Shown here: positions 11,181 to 19,661 of the stretch, piece by piece
Position numbering within the stretch: the first letter of the stretch is position 1
Layout of the letters: each line of letters opens with the position of its first letter
DNA from: Bradyrhizobium xenonodulans
GTDB taxonomy: Bacteria; Pseudomonadota; Alphaproteobacteria; Rhizobiales; Xanthobacteraceae
Assembly: GCF_027594865.1 (NCBI RefSeq)
Contig: NZ_CP089391.1
Span: 4,184,501-4,248,500, forward strand
DNA: 64,000 nt
Direction: 5' to 3'
The notes under the pieces: generated by a model
The model's input: only the letters and a program-made list of their open reading frames with translations
The model's database searches: none
What the model was told of the DNA's origin: nothing
Program-made: the position numbers and the translations under genes

Positions 11181-11438
11181 GTGAAGAAATTCATCATCGC
11201 GGCGGCCGCGCTTCTGGCCGCATCTTCGGCGTTCGCGCAAACAACCAAATCGCCGGGTGCGTCGAGCAACGCGCCGGGTCAGCAGATGCAGAACACGACG
11301 AAGCCGTCGACCGGCCCCGGTGCCTCGGAATATACACCTGGTCACCAGACCAATACCACCGCCGGACCCGGCCATTCGGAAAGCGCACCCGGACAGAAGA
11401 CGCGCCACACCACGGGCTCGAGCACCAGCAAGAAGTAA
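11181..11438 (+). CDS. Small secreted repeat protein
   Basis: 85 residues. The GTG at 11181 follows AGGGAG by about 8 bases and opens directly with a signal peptide (KKFIIAAAALLAASSAFAQ). The mature part consists of three imperfect repeats around GPG/SPG-(A/H)S-(N/E)-x-(A/T)PG, for example GPGASEYTPGHQ and GPGHSESAPGQK, with Thr-rich spacers. There are no cysteines and no known domain. It is likely periplasmic or surface-exposed and disordered. A longer frame from 11148 would add eleven residues without a ribosome binding site. Confidence 0.7.
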   Translation: MKKFIIAAAALLAASSAFAQTTKSPGASSNAPGQQMQNTTKPSTGPGASEYTPGHQTNTTAGPGHSESAPGQKTRHTTGSSTSKK

Positions 11439-11597
11439 GCCGCCAAGCCACGCATCTGCGACAGCCGGCGCCCTGAACAATGCCGCGCCGGCTGTCCCTC
11501 GTCTCAACCATCACAACACCAATATCGTCGGGCAAATCCGCAGGAAACCTGCACCTCCCCTGTTGCCCCCTCCCGTCATCTCGACCATATTGCGCCC

Positions 11598-11978
11598 ATG
11601 ACAAAAAAGCCCTTCCGCCTCACGCCCTACCAGGTGCAGTTCCTGATCGTCGTCGGCTTCGTATCCGTCGGCTATGCGATCTATCTTCGCTATCTCGGCA
11701 TCGAGAACTCGACCGTCGGGCTCGCCTGCGATGCCGGCTTGCAGACGCTGATGTGCAAGGCGCGCTCGGTCTCGACCGTGCTGTTCAAGAATTCGGTGTT
11801 CGGAATCACCGCACTGGTGGTTGCGACGCTGAACCTGATGCGGCCGTCGATCGTGCTGCTCACCGTCGGCATCATCGCCGCCGGGCTCGGCATCGTGCTC
11901 TACAACGTCGTGCTGTCGGGCCTTGCGATCGGCCTGTTCATTCTTGGATTTGCTCGGCCCGCGCCCGCCACAGCGTGA
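11598..11978 (+). CDS. Small polytopic membrane protein, possibly VKOR-like
   Basis: 126 residues with four hydrophobic segments (about 11-28, 58-78, 84-98 and 102-118). The spacing of CDAGLQTLMCKARSVSTVLFKNSVFG (Cys, Cys, Ser, then FG before a helix) recalls the core of vitamin K epoxide reductase-like proteins, but no CxxC redox pair is present, so a quinone or disulphide role is not supported. Its last 41 bp overlap the end of the convergent ndvC-like gene. Confidence 0.65.
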   Translation: MTKKPFRLTPYQVQFLIVVGFVSVGYAIYLRYLGIENSTVGLACDAGLQTLMCKARSVSTVLFKNSVFGITALVVATLNLMRPSIVLLTVGIIAAGLGIVLYNVVLSGLAIGLFILGFARPAPATA

Positions 11979-13554
11979 GCGCGAACAGCAAATAGATCGC
12001 GCAGGTCCACAGCGACTGCCAGTTCTCGCGGCCCTCGTTGAAGAGCACAAAGACGGCCGACAGCGTCAGCACGCCCGCGAACACCGCTTCCGCGATCGGA
12101 CGCTGGCCGATCTGGGGCCGGTTCAACATCAGCAGCGCAAACGGTACCACCGCCATCGTCAACGCGGCGTAGGGGAAATCCTTGTAGCGCGGGTCGAACA
12201 CGAAACCCAGCGCGGTCTGCGCTGCGATCACCGCGGTCACCGCCAGCGTCAGGCCGAGCACGGCGGTGAGCTTCGACCATTTGCGGCCCTCACGCGGGCC
12301 GAGGAGATCGAGGAAGGTCGGAAGGCTGCGGCCGATCACCATCGCCTGCGCGCAGAAGATCGGTGACAGAATGCCGGCGAGCAGCAGCGCGCCCCACAGC
12401 AGCCAGCCGCCGATGCCGTAGCTCTCATAGTACATCTTGTCGGCGCCGACCCCGAGCAGGCTGCCCGCTGACGTCGCCGAGATGGCGACGCCGAGCCAGG
12501 CCGAGAAGCGCGGCGTCCACGGCCGCCGGCGCAGCGTCAGGCCGGCGACCGCGAACACCAGCACGCAGAGGCCCATGCCCGCGCCCATGTACCATTTCCA
12601 GTACGGGAAATTGCTGATCGGCTGCCCCGGCGGATATTTCAGGTTCCGGCGTACGGAGTCATAGAGCCCCCAATAGCCACCGACGGTGCCCTCCAGCTTG
12701 CGTTTCCACGGCTGGTCGTAGGACTCGATCAGGTTGACGCGGAACTTGTTCGCTTTCGCCAGGCCCAGGATTTCCGAGACGACGCGCGCCTGGTTGGTAC
12801 GCGACGGCAGCGCGCCCTCGCGCATGCGCCCTTCGCTCGGCCAGCCGGTCTCGCCGATCAGGATTTCCTTGCCGGGGAACGCCACGGCCATGCGCTCGCG
12901 GATCGCCTCGACATGGCTTGCCGCGAATTTCGCGCGGACCGGAACGTCTTCCCAATAGGGCAGGATATGGATCGTGACGAAGTCGACGGCGTCATAGACC
13001 TCGCGATTCCTGAGCCAGTACTCCCAGACGTCGGCATAGGTGACGGGCACGCTGACCTGCGCCTTCACCGAGCGGATGATGGAGACGAGGTCGGCCGTCG
13101 TCATCTCGCCGCGCAGCAGCACCTCGTTGCCGACGACGAGCGAGGTGATGAGGTCGGGGAATTGCTTGGTGAGGCGGACAGCGAGCGCGACCTGCTCGAA
13201 ATTCTTGCTGCGGTTGCTGGAGAGCCAGATGCCCTGGAGCACCTTCAGCCCGCCGACCCTGGCGGCGATCGCCGGTACCTGGTCGAGCCCGTTCTCCATC
13301 GAATAGGTGCGGACGCAGCCGGTGATCTCCTTGAGCTGGCGCAGGTCCTGCTCGATCTGGTCGGCCTCGATATGGGTCCATGCGTCCAGCGGCGATTGCT
13401 CGCCGCGGAACGGCGCGTAGGACACGCATTGGACCTTTTCGGCGGGATCGATCGGTGCGCGTGCGAGCGTGATCGGCGTCGCCAACCACCACCACACGGC
13501 AGCAATCGCGCCCAGTGAAACGAGCAGAAGCGCCAGTGGCGTACGAAGAGAAAT
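11938..13554 (-). CDS. ndvC: Beta-(1,6)-glucan synthesis protein, GH17 domain plus membrane segments (NdvC-like)
   Basis: An N-terminal anchor is followed by a glycoside hydrolase family 17-like domain with its two acidic residues in GNEVLLRGE (Glu144) and GETGWPSEG (Glu235), then about seven transmembrane segments. There is no GT2 domain. In Bradyrhizobium, ndvC is needed for the beta-1,6 linkages of cyclic glucans (from memory). Start choice: the first ATG/GTG/TTG in frame is GTG 13497, which has no ribosome binding site and cuts the anchor in half. ATT at 13554 follows GGAGG by nine bases and yields ISLRTPLALLLVSLGAIAAV, a complete signal anchor. I therefore start at ATT (538 residues). 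Confidence 0.85.
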   Translation of the reverse strand: MSLRTPLALLLVSLGAIAAVWWWLATPITLARAPIDPAEKVQCVSYAPFRGEQSPLDAWTHIEADQIEQDLRQLKEITGCVRTYSMENGLDQVPAIAARVGGLKVLQGIWLSSNRSKNFEQVALAVRLTKQFPDLITSLVVGNEVLLRGEMTTADLVSIIRSVKAQVSVPVTYADVWEYWLRNREVYDAVDFVTIHILPYWEDVPVRAKFAASHVEAIRERMAVAFPGKEILIGETGWPSEGRMREGALPSRTNQARVVSEILGLAKANKFRVNLIESYDQPWKRKLEGTVGGYWGLYDSVRRNLKYPPGQPISNFPYWKWYMGAGMGLCVLVFAVAGLTLRRRPWTPRFSAWLGVAISATSAGSLLGVGADKMYYESYGIGGWLLWGALLLAGILSPIFCAQAMVIGRSLPTFLDLLGPREGRKWSKLTAVLGLTLAVTAVIAAQTALGFVFDPRYKDFPYAALTMAVVPFALLMLNRPQIGQRPIAEAVFAGVLTLSAVFVLFNEGRENWQSLWTCAIYLLFALTLWRARAEQIQE

Positions 13555-13827
13555 CGGTTCCGTCCTCCGCGAAGGGTCAGTCGATTACCTGCTCGCACGC
13601 CATCTGCCAAGGGGTGATGACCGCGCGGATCCGCTCCTCCCCCAAAAGGAATTTGGCTGCGGCCGTTCGACAGAGGCCTAGGATCGTGACTTTGCTGGAC
13701 AAAATTCGAAATTCAGGTCATGGACTCGGAAAGACTTTTCCGCCGCATTGGAGACCCATTTGGACGCCATCACCGGCGCGTCCGCGGGATCCGGACGCGG
13801 ACGGTCAGCGGATATATTGGGGAATTC

Positions 13828-14424
13828 ATGCGGCAACGGGTGTTCGAGTCACGAAATGCGGTCCTGCGGCTGTTCGCCGCCACCTTGGCCGTTTCCTCCC
13901 TGGTCCTCCTGATCGGTATCGCCGGCGCCTCCGCCCAGAGCGGCACCCCCGCCCCGGACCAGGGCAAGGCCGCCGCCCAGCCCGCCGACGCTGCCGCCAA
14001 GGACGCCGCCCAGAACCAGCGCCGCACCGACGAGTTCGCCGAGGCTGCCCAGGTCATCAACGGCCCGGCCGGCAACCCCGAATGCGTTTGGCTCGGCCGG
14101 CGCGTGGTGCGCTTGATGTGGCGGGATGACCTCGATACCGCGTTCCGCCATCTCGACCTCTACGACCGCTTCGGCTGCCCCGGCGGCCACATCCAGGCTG
14201 CGTTCCGCTGCCTGACCCGGTTTGGCGGCCAGATCGATCCCAAGGTTGCCGAGACCCTGGACAGCCGCGTGCACGCCTGCTGGATCAATCCGGCATCGCA
14301 GCCGCAGCAGGCGGCAGCGAGCGCCTCGCAAGCCCCGGCGGCGCCGACCACCGGCAACTCGCAGCCGCAGCCGGCCGCGAGCCCCTCGCCTGCGGCAAGC
14401 CCGACACCGGCGCCCCAGAAATAA
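13828..14424 (+). CDS. ndvD: Secreted beta-glucan biosynthesis accessory protein (NdvD-like)
   Basis: 198 residues. ATG 13828 follows GGGGA by a few bases and opens with a signal anchor (LRLFAATLAVSSLVLLIGIAG). After an Ala/Gln linker comes a compact Cys-containing domain (about 75-150): NPECVWLGRRVVRLMWRDD, DLYDRFGCPGGHIQ and AAFRCLTRF, with four cysteines that could form disulphides. The Pro/Ala/Ser tail is disordered. It sits between the ndvC-like and ndvB-like genes, the position I recall for ndvD, the third gene of beta-(1,3)(1,6)-glucan synthesis in Bradyrhizobium. Its biochemical role is unknown. Confidence 0.72.
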   Translation: MRQRVFESRNAVLRLFAATLAVSSLVLLIGIAGASAQSGTPAPDQGKAAAQPADAAAKDAAQNQRRTDEFAEAAQVINGPAGNPECVWLGRRVVRLMWRDDLDTAFRHLDLYDRFGCPGGHIQAAFRCLTRFGGQIDPKVAETLDSRVHACWINPASQPQQAAASASQAPAAPTTGNSQPQPAASPSPAASPTPAPQK

Positions 14425-14640
14425 CCTCGGGTCGTTTCAGCCGCCGTTCAGGAACGATCGGCCATAGACACGGTTGGCACTGCCGCACATTCCGAAACCG
14501 GTCACGCCCTCATAAGGTCATGAGGCCATGACAGTTGAGAAACCGCGCGGCAGAGGTATGCTCCATTTGCCGCGGACTTGGTCGGATCTCGGGGTCGGAT
14601 CCGCTTCCCTGCCCCCTCAGCCCCTTTTGGTTTAGCCGCG

Positions 14641-17304
14641 ATGCGCGTTGTCGCCGCCGTTCTGTTGCTCGTGTCCGCGCTCCACGCCGGCCTCTGGGGA
14701 GTCCTGCGCGACAAGGAACCCGCGCCGGACTTCAAGGGCCTATTGCCGAGCCTTTCGTATACGCCGTTCGAACCGGGACATGTCATCGACACCAACGTCG
14801 ATCCCGACAAGATTCGCGCCGATATGAAAAAGCTCTCGACCCTCACGCGGGCCATCCGGTCTTACTCCGCGACGGAAGGCAACGAGTTGGTGCCGCCGAT
14901 CGCCGCCGAGTTCGGTCTCAAGGTCACGGTCGGCGCGTGGATCGACAAGGACGAGGATCGCAACAAGCGGGAGATCACGGCCGCCATCGAGCTTGCCCGC
15001 AAGAACAGCAACGTGAACGGCATCGTGGTCGGCAATGAGGTGATCTTCCGCGGCGAGCAGAAGGTCGACGACCTCATCGACAAGATCAAGAAGGTCAAGG
15101 GCGCGGTCCGCGTGCCCGTGACCACCGGTGAGATCTGGAACATCTGGCGCGACAATCCCGACCTCGGCTCCAACGTCGACTTCATCGCCGCCCACGTGCT
15201 GCCTTACTGGGAAAACTTCCGCTCGGACCAGGCGGTCGACCAGGCCGTGGACCGCTACAATCTGTTGCGTAACCTGTTCCCCGGCAAGCGCATCGTGATC
15301 GCCGAATTCGGCTGGCCGAGCGCGGGCTACAATCTGCGCAATGCAGACCCCGGGCAGTTCCAGCAGGCGCTGACTCTGCGCAACTTCGTCAGCCGCGCCG
15401 AGGCCCTCGGCATGGAATACAACATCGTCGAGGCCATCGATCAGCCCTGGAAATTCTTCGAAGGCGGCGTCGGTCCGTACTGGGGCATCCTCAACGCCAA
15501 CCGCGAGCCCAAATTCGCCTGGACCGGGCCGGTGGAGAATCTCGACTACTGGAAGCTGATGGGTGTAGCGCTGCTGGTCGGCGTCCTGCTGTCGCTGCCG
15601 ATCCTGCGGCTGGAGCAGCCGACCGCGAAGCAGGCGTTCCTGCTGTCGGCCACCGCCAACGGAGTCGGCGCCTGGGCCGCGACCGTGTTCGCGTTCTGGA
15701 ACGGCCACTATTTCATCTTCGGCTCGGCCTTCGCGCTGACGCTCGGCATGATCCTCCTTGTTCCCCTCGTGCTGATCGCGATGGCGCGCATCGACGAGAT
15801 TGCGGCGGTAGCTTTGGGCCGGCCGCCGCAGCGGCTGCTCTCCAAGGGCAAGCCGGTCGAGAACGTGCCCGAGAATTACTACCCGAAGGTCTCGATCCAC
15901 ATCCCGGCTTATTTCGAGCCGGTCGAGATGCTCAAGCAGACGCTCGATGCGCTGTCGCGGCTGAACTATCCGAACTACGAATGCGTCGTCATCATCAACA
16001 ACACGCCCGATCCCGCCTTCTGGCAGCCGATCCAGGACCATTGCCGCGCGCTCGGTGAACGCTTCAAGTTCATCAACGCCGAGAAGGTGCAGGGCTTCAA
16101 GGCCGGCGCGCTGCGCATCGCGATGGACCGCACCGCGGCCGACGCCGAGATCATCGGCATCCTCGATGCCGACTATGTCGTCGATCCCGACTGGCTCAAG
16201 GACCTCGTGCCGGCCTTTGCCGACCCGCGCGTCGGCCTCGTGCAGGCGCCGCAGGAGCATCGCGACGGCGACCTGTCGATCATGCACTACATCATGAACG
16301 GCGAATATGCCGGCTTCTTCGACATCGGCATGGTCCAGCGCAACGAGCTCAACGCCGTCATCGTGCACGGCACGATGTGCCTGATCCGCCGCGCCGCGAT
16401 GGACATGGCCGGCGGCTGGTCGTCCGACACGATCTGCGAAGATTCGGATCTCGGCCTTGCGATCCAGGAGCTCGGCTGGACCACCCACTACACCAACCAC
16501 CGCTACGGCCAGGGCCTGCTCCCCGACACCTACGAAGCCTTCAAGAAGCAGCGGCACCGCTGGGCCTATGGCGGCCTCCAGATCGTCAAGAAGCACTGGC
16601 GCCAATTCCTCCCCGGCCGCAGCCGGCTGACGCCCGACCAGAAGCGCGAATACGGTCTCGGCTGGCTGAACTGGCTGGGGGCCGAAAGCCTCGGCGTGGT
16701 CGTGGCGCTGCTCAACCTCGTCTGGGTGCCAATCGTCGCCTTTGCCGACATCGCCATTCCCGACAAGATTTTGACACTGCCGATCATCGGCGCCTTCATC
16801 GTCTCGCTGGCGCACTTCCTGTCGATGTACCGCCTGCGCGTCGCGATCAAACCCGGCCAGATGCTGGGCGCGATGATCGCGGCGATGAGCGTGCAATGGA
16901 CGGTGTCGCGCGCGGTCGCGCAAGGACTGATCACCGAGCACATCGCGTTCGCGCGCACCTCCAAGGGTGGCCTTAGCCGGATGTCGATCGAGTTCCAGGC
17001 GTTCTGGGAGGCCGTGATCGGCACCCTGCTCCTGATCGGCGCCGGCGTGCTGGTCGCCTCCAACTCTTTCCGCCAGATCACCGAGATCTACATCTTCGCC
17101 GGCGTGCTGGTGCTGCAGAGCCTGCCGTTCCTGGCGGCGGTCGCGATCGCCATCCTCGAGCTCAGCCGCATCAACTCGTTCCAGTTCTGGCGCGACAGCG
17201 CGATCCGCTCCGCCGAGCTGATCGGCCTTCGCCCCGTCGCCCTGCCGACCCACGCCGGTACGCCGCAGCCGGTGCCGAACGAGGTGCGGCGGGAGACGAA
17301 GTGA
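14641..17304 (+). CDS. ndvB: Beta-glucan synthase: GH17 domain fused to GT2 glycosyltransferase (NdvB-like)
   Basis: 887 residues from the ATG at 14641, which starts a signal anchor (RVVAAVLLLVSALHAGLWGV). The periplasmic GH17-like domain keeps both acids: GNEVIFRGE (Glu133) and AEFGWPSAG (Glu222). Transmembrane segments (about 315-395) lead to a cytoplasmic GT2 domain with DAD (509-511), TICEDSDLG and QRHRW (637-641), the processive-synthase motifs, then four or five more membrane helices. It probably polymerises beta-1,3-glucan from UDP-glucose, while the GH17 half may transglycosylate or cyclise the chain. A longer frame begins at 14578 but lacks an anchor there. Confidence 0.9.
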   Translation: MRVVAAVLLLVSALHAGLWGVLRDKEPAPDFKGLLPSLSYTPFEPGHVIDTNVDPDKIRADMKKLSTLTRAIRSYSATEGNELVPPIAAEFGLKVTVGAWIDKDEDRNKREITAAIELARKNSNVNGIVVGNEVIFRGEQKVDDLIDKIKKVKGAVRVPVTTGEIWNIWRDNPDLGSNVDFIAAHVLPYWENFRSDQAVDQAVDRYNLLRNLFPGKRIVIAEFGWPSAGYNLRNADPGQFQQALTLRNFVSRAEALGMEYNIVEAIDQPWKFFEGGVGPYWGILNANREPKFAWTGPVENLDYWKLMGVALLVGVLLSLPILRLEQPTAKQAFLLSATANGVGAWAATVFAFWNGHYFIFGSAFALTLGMILLVPLVLIAMARIDEIAAVALGRPPQRLLSKGKPVENVPENYYPKVSIHIPAYFEPVEMLKQTLDALSRLNYPNYECVVIINNTPDPAFWQPIQDHCRALGERFKFINAEKVQGFKAGALRIAMDRTAADAEIIGILDADYVVDPDWLKDLVPAFADPRVGLVQAPQEHRDGDLSIMHYIMNGEYAGFFDIGMVQRNELNAVIVHGTMCLIRRAAMDMAGGWSSDTICEDSDLGLAIQELGWTTHYTNHRYGQGLLPDTYEAFKKQRHRWAYGGLQIVKKHWRQFLPGRSRLTPDQKREYGLGWLNWLGAESLGVVVALLNLVWVPIVAFADIAIPDKILTLPIIGAFIVSLAHFLSMYRLRVAIKPGQMLGAMIAAMSVQWTVSRAVAQGLITEHIAFARTSKGGLSRMSIEFQAFWEAVIGTLLLIGAGVLVASNSFRQITEIYIFAGVLVLQSLPFLAAVAIAILELSRINSFQFWRDSAIRSAELIGLRPVALPTHAGTPQPVPNEVRRETK

Positions 17305-17619
17305 TCAGCCTCTGCGCCAGCCTTTGACCTCGTGATTAAAAGTCACGTGGTCTTTGGCGTGGACGACGGCCCGCCAATCGGGTTGAGAATTCCGCCCTAA
17401 GCTGCGGATGCCACGAGCAAATCCCCGCTCCTGCCACGAGTTTCGGCAACCACCCCCGCTATTGACCTCCGCAGCCACTCCCCCTACACAGCGCGGGCCG
17501 ACAGCATGATCCGGAAACAGCCGGTTTTCCCCGCGACGCAAGTTTGAGCGCAGCGGCAAGACATGCTTCTCGAATGTCCGAAGTCGATGGCGACTCTTCA
17601 AAGCCATCAGCGGCCATGG
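17305..17619. other. Gene-free stretch with tRNA fragment and REP remnant
   Basis: No credible gene is seen in these 315 bp. The stretch holds an inverted fragment of the neighbouring tRNA-Lys (17326-17352) and, at 17503-17536, a shortened copy of the palindromic element found intact at 26031-26077, in opposite orientation (agcatgatccggaaa...ggttttcc). Confidence 0.6.
17326..17352 (-). repeat. Inverted fragment of tRNA-Lys (D-stem to variable loop)
   Basis: These 27 bases match the reverse complement of 17641-17667 in the tRNA-Lys gene at 25 positions; the central 19 (17331-17349, cgtgattaaaagtcacgtg) are identical. The copied part spans the 3' side of the D-stem, the whole anticodon arm and the variable loop. 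It lies 290 bp upstream of the intact tRNA in inverted orientation. Confidence 0.75.
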
Positions 17620-17695
17620 GAGCGCGTAGCTCAGCCGGTAGAGCACGTGACTTTTAATCACGGGGTCCTGGGTTCGAGCCCCAGCGCGCTCACCA
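17620..17695 (+). tRNA. tRNA-Lys (anticodon TTT)
   Basis: All four arms can be drawn: acceptor GAGCGCG/CGCGCTC (17620-17626, 17685-17691), D-stem GCTC/GAGC, anticodon stem CGTGA/TCACG with loop CTTTTAA (17651-17657; anticodon TTT at 17653-17655), T-stem CTGGG/CCCAG with TTCGAGC loop. The discriminator A and an encoded CCA complete the 76 bases. Confidence 0.97.
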
Positions 17696-17863
17696 AAGCC
17701 AGGCACTCAGAACTTAGTGCAAGAACTCTACGGTCAATCCCCGTCCCCTCGCATCTGCGACGCGCGGCGGCCGGCTAAGCGCTATCGGCGAGAGTGCGCC
17801 AGTGGTGAACCCGCGGGCCAGATAGCGCGGACATAGTCCCAAGCGATTTTTCTTGCCCTATCC

Positions 17864-18538
17864 TCAGCTCTCCGGCGCGGCCACCGTCGCCGGCGCACTC
17901 AGCGGAGCGCCCCCCACCGAAACCGGCCCCACCGATGTCGACGGCCGAACCACCATCCGCTTGCGCATCGCGGCGGAGAGTCCATAGCGGGCGTTCGCCT
18001 TTCGAATGGAGGACGTGACGTCCGACATCATCACGTTTTGCAGCGAGTCGACCTTCGCGATGAGCGTGGACAGCTGTGACGATATCTTCCTCACATCGAC
18101 CCGTTCGTCCGTGATGCTTTGGCGCAGAGACAGGAGCACCATCGAATCCTGCTGATGCAGAGCCGCATTTTGCTGCAAGGCGTCATTGCTCTCCTGGAGC
18201 GAGGCCGTATGTTGCTGCTGGGCCGACTGGATGTCCTTCAGGGCAGCGATAACCGGATCCGGCTTTGGCACGGGAGCGTCCCGGCGCGGAAGCAGTTCAG
18301 CCAGGCTGCCGACGGCCCTGGACGAGAAATCAGATGGCAATGTGGAGATGGCCGCCGCGCCGTTGATGGCTAGCGCACACACCGACAATGCCAGGACCCG
18401 GCTGGACCGCTTGAGCGGTGCCGTAGCTTCCACGGCTGCCGGTTCAGGCGCTGCGGCGAGCGCGAGTGCTGCGGGGTCGAGTTCTTCGACGAGGCCCTGT
18501 TGTTCGACGAGGCCCTGCGCTTCGGATGTCGTGGTCAT
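17864..18538 (-). CDS. Hypothetical membrane-anchored coiled-coil protein
   Basis: 224 residues from ATG 18538 (MTTTSEAQG). A tandem duplication near the N-terminus, GLVEQQGLVEEL, is encoded by an 18-bp direct repeat. One transmembrane segment (about 45-65, VLALSVCALAINGAAAI) is followed by a coiled coil rich in Gln and Ser (about 95-170, HTASLQESNDALQQNAALHQQ). The end is basic, then Pro/Ser/Val-rich. I do not recognise the family; variants of this architecture recur in Bradyrhizobium. It could be an envelope scaffold. Confidence 0.7.
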   Translation of the reverse strand: MTTTSEAQGLVEQQGLVEELDPAALALAAAPEPAAVEATAPLKRSSRVLALSVCALAINGAAAISTLPSDFSSRAVGSLAELLPRRDAPVPKPDPVIAALKDIQSAQQQHTASLQESNDALQQNAALHQQDSMVLLSLRQSITDERVDVRKISSQLSTLIAKVDSLQNVMMSDVTSSIRKANARYGLSAAMRKRMVVRPSTSVGPVSVGGAPLSAPATVAAPES

Positions 18539-18784
18539 CTGCATTGACCTCAATGAGCGGGCAAAAGGAGGCCATCGCCGGAACGTCCTCGCGACGCCTC
18601 CTTTACGCAGCACTCACTTACGCAACTGCCTAAAATTGTGAGCTTTTTGGCTTAATTCCACGTTAGCGACGCGGCCACCCGGCCACCCCGGCCGAATACG
18701 GGGTCCATGCGGTGGAACAGCCCTACAAGGCCGCAGACAGCTCCTTCAAAAGGTGTAAGATTCAGGAAAACAGGGAGGAACGGC

Positions 18785-18955
18785 ATGTTTGAAATCAGCG
18801 GTTTCGACACGGCAGGCGTCGTCAGCCTCAAGCGGGATTCACTTGCGGCCGCCCTCAAGAAGGCCAGAGAGCTGATCGAGGACGGCTGCTGGGACGTTCA
18901 GATCGTCGATCCCGCCGGCCGGGTCTACACCTCGTTCGAGGAGCAGGCCGCTTAG
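18785..18955 (+). CDS. Small conserved-looking protein, 56 residues
   Basis: The ATG at 18785 follows a strong GGGAGGA. The product (MFEISGFDTAGVVSLKRDS...) is a compact soluble protein with one helix (LAAALKKARELIEDG) and a beta-hairpin-like end (WDVQIVDPAGRVYTSF), like the small helper proteins common in rhizobia. There is no known function. An intrinsic terminator follows 30 bp after the stop, so this is a single-gene transcript. Confidence 0.75.
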   Translation: MFEISGFDTAGVVSLKRDSLAAALKKARELIEDGCWDVQIVDPAGRVYTSFEEQAA

Positions 18956-18984
18956 GCCGCCCCGCCTCCGGCGGCGATCCAAAT

Positions 18985-19025
18985 GAAAACCCCGGCGCCT
19001 GGTAGGCAGCGCCGGGGTGTTTTCA
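18985..19025 (+). terminator. Intrinsic terminator after the 56-residue gene
   Basis: CCCCGGCGC (18990-18998) pairs with GCGCCGGGG (19009-19017) around a 10-base loop, followed by TGTTTTC. The A-run before the stem makes it usable on both strands. Confidence 0.85.
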
Positions 19026-19265
19026 AAATATCAATCAGTAAGGCAATGCGGCGTTCATAGCAGCGGCCGCGGCGATCGAATGTGAACTGGTTCACACGGC
19101 GCCGCCGATCTTTCGACATCGCTATGGCTGTCCGTCCCGGCCGACATTGGACGAGACGTTATTGGGCCAGCGCTGCGTTGCTTTGGGATCGCTGACACGC
19201 GCGCGGTGCACCTCGGCGCTTGCCGCGCCGTTGCCAATCAACCGGTTTGGGCGCACGCTCTCGCC

Positions 19266-19504
19266 ATGCGCGCAGACGCCGCACAGGGACATCGCGACAA
19301 GGATGGCGGCATCAGCAAGAAGCACGGCAACACGCTGGTCGGCACCTTGCGCAAGATCTATGGAAAGGGTTTGCGGCCGGGTATCCGGATACGACCCCGC
19401 TCAGTGAGGTCTTGCTTCAATTGAACGAGACGTCGCTGAGCCAGTTGCGCCGCGATCACGACACCGGGCATCTCGGGCACAAGATCGACCACGCTGCGAA
19501 GTAG
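19266..19504 (+). pseudogene. Frameshifted small hypothetical gene
   Basis: Frame 1 from ATG 19266 reads MRADAAQGHRDKDGGISKKHG... to LRKIYGKG and then turns into nonsense. A neighbouring frame continues smoothly from FAAGYPDTTPLSEVLLQLNE through SLSQLRRDHDTGHLGHKI to a stop at 19502-19504. The join is at about 19367-19372 (aaagggtttgcg): adding one base restores a single frame of about 79 residues. I recall intact relatives of this small protein in Bradyrhizobium. It is a real frameshift or a sequencing error in a GGG/TTT run. Confidence 0.65.
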
Positions 19505-19661
19505 CGGACGTCACTGGTCCAACTTCAGGTCGTCGAAAACCAACTCCGCCGATAGCCTCGGCGACGCGGGGTCTGACAGGCTGCGCTGTCGCCTCACCGC
19601 ACTTACCGTTTGAGCCCCCGCAGTCCACGCGCTAGCATGAGCCTTTTTACGGAGGCTCATT

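Noticed and set aside
11598..11978. Vitamin K epoxide reductase
   Set aside because: The spacing of helices and Ser/FG is similar, but no CxxC redox pair exists, so the name is not used as a call.
14528..14635. A 35-codon upstream frame ending 5 bp before the ndvB-like start
   Set aside because: No good ribosome binding site and no amino-acid bias or terminator that would suggest a leader peptide.
14740..17253. An 837-codon open frame on the minus strand opposite the ndvB-like gene
   Set aside because: Shadow frame: composition is Asp/Gly/Arg/His-rich and no motif is present, whereas the plus strand has clear GH17 and GT2 motifs.
17305..17706. A 133-codon minus-strand frame covering the tRNA-Lys gene
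   Set aside because: It runs antisense through the tRNA and the inverted tRNA fragment; no coding signal.
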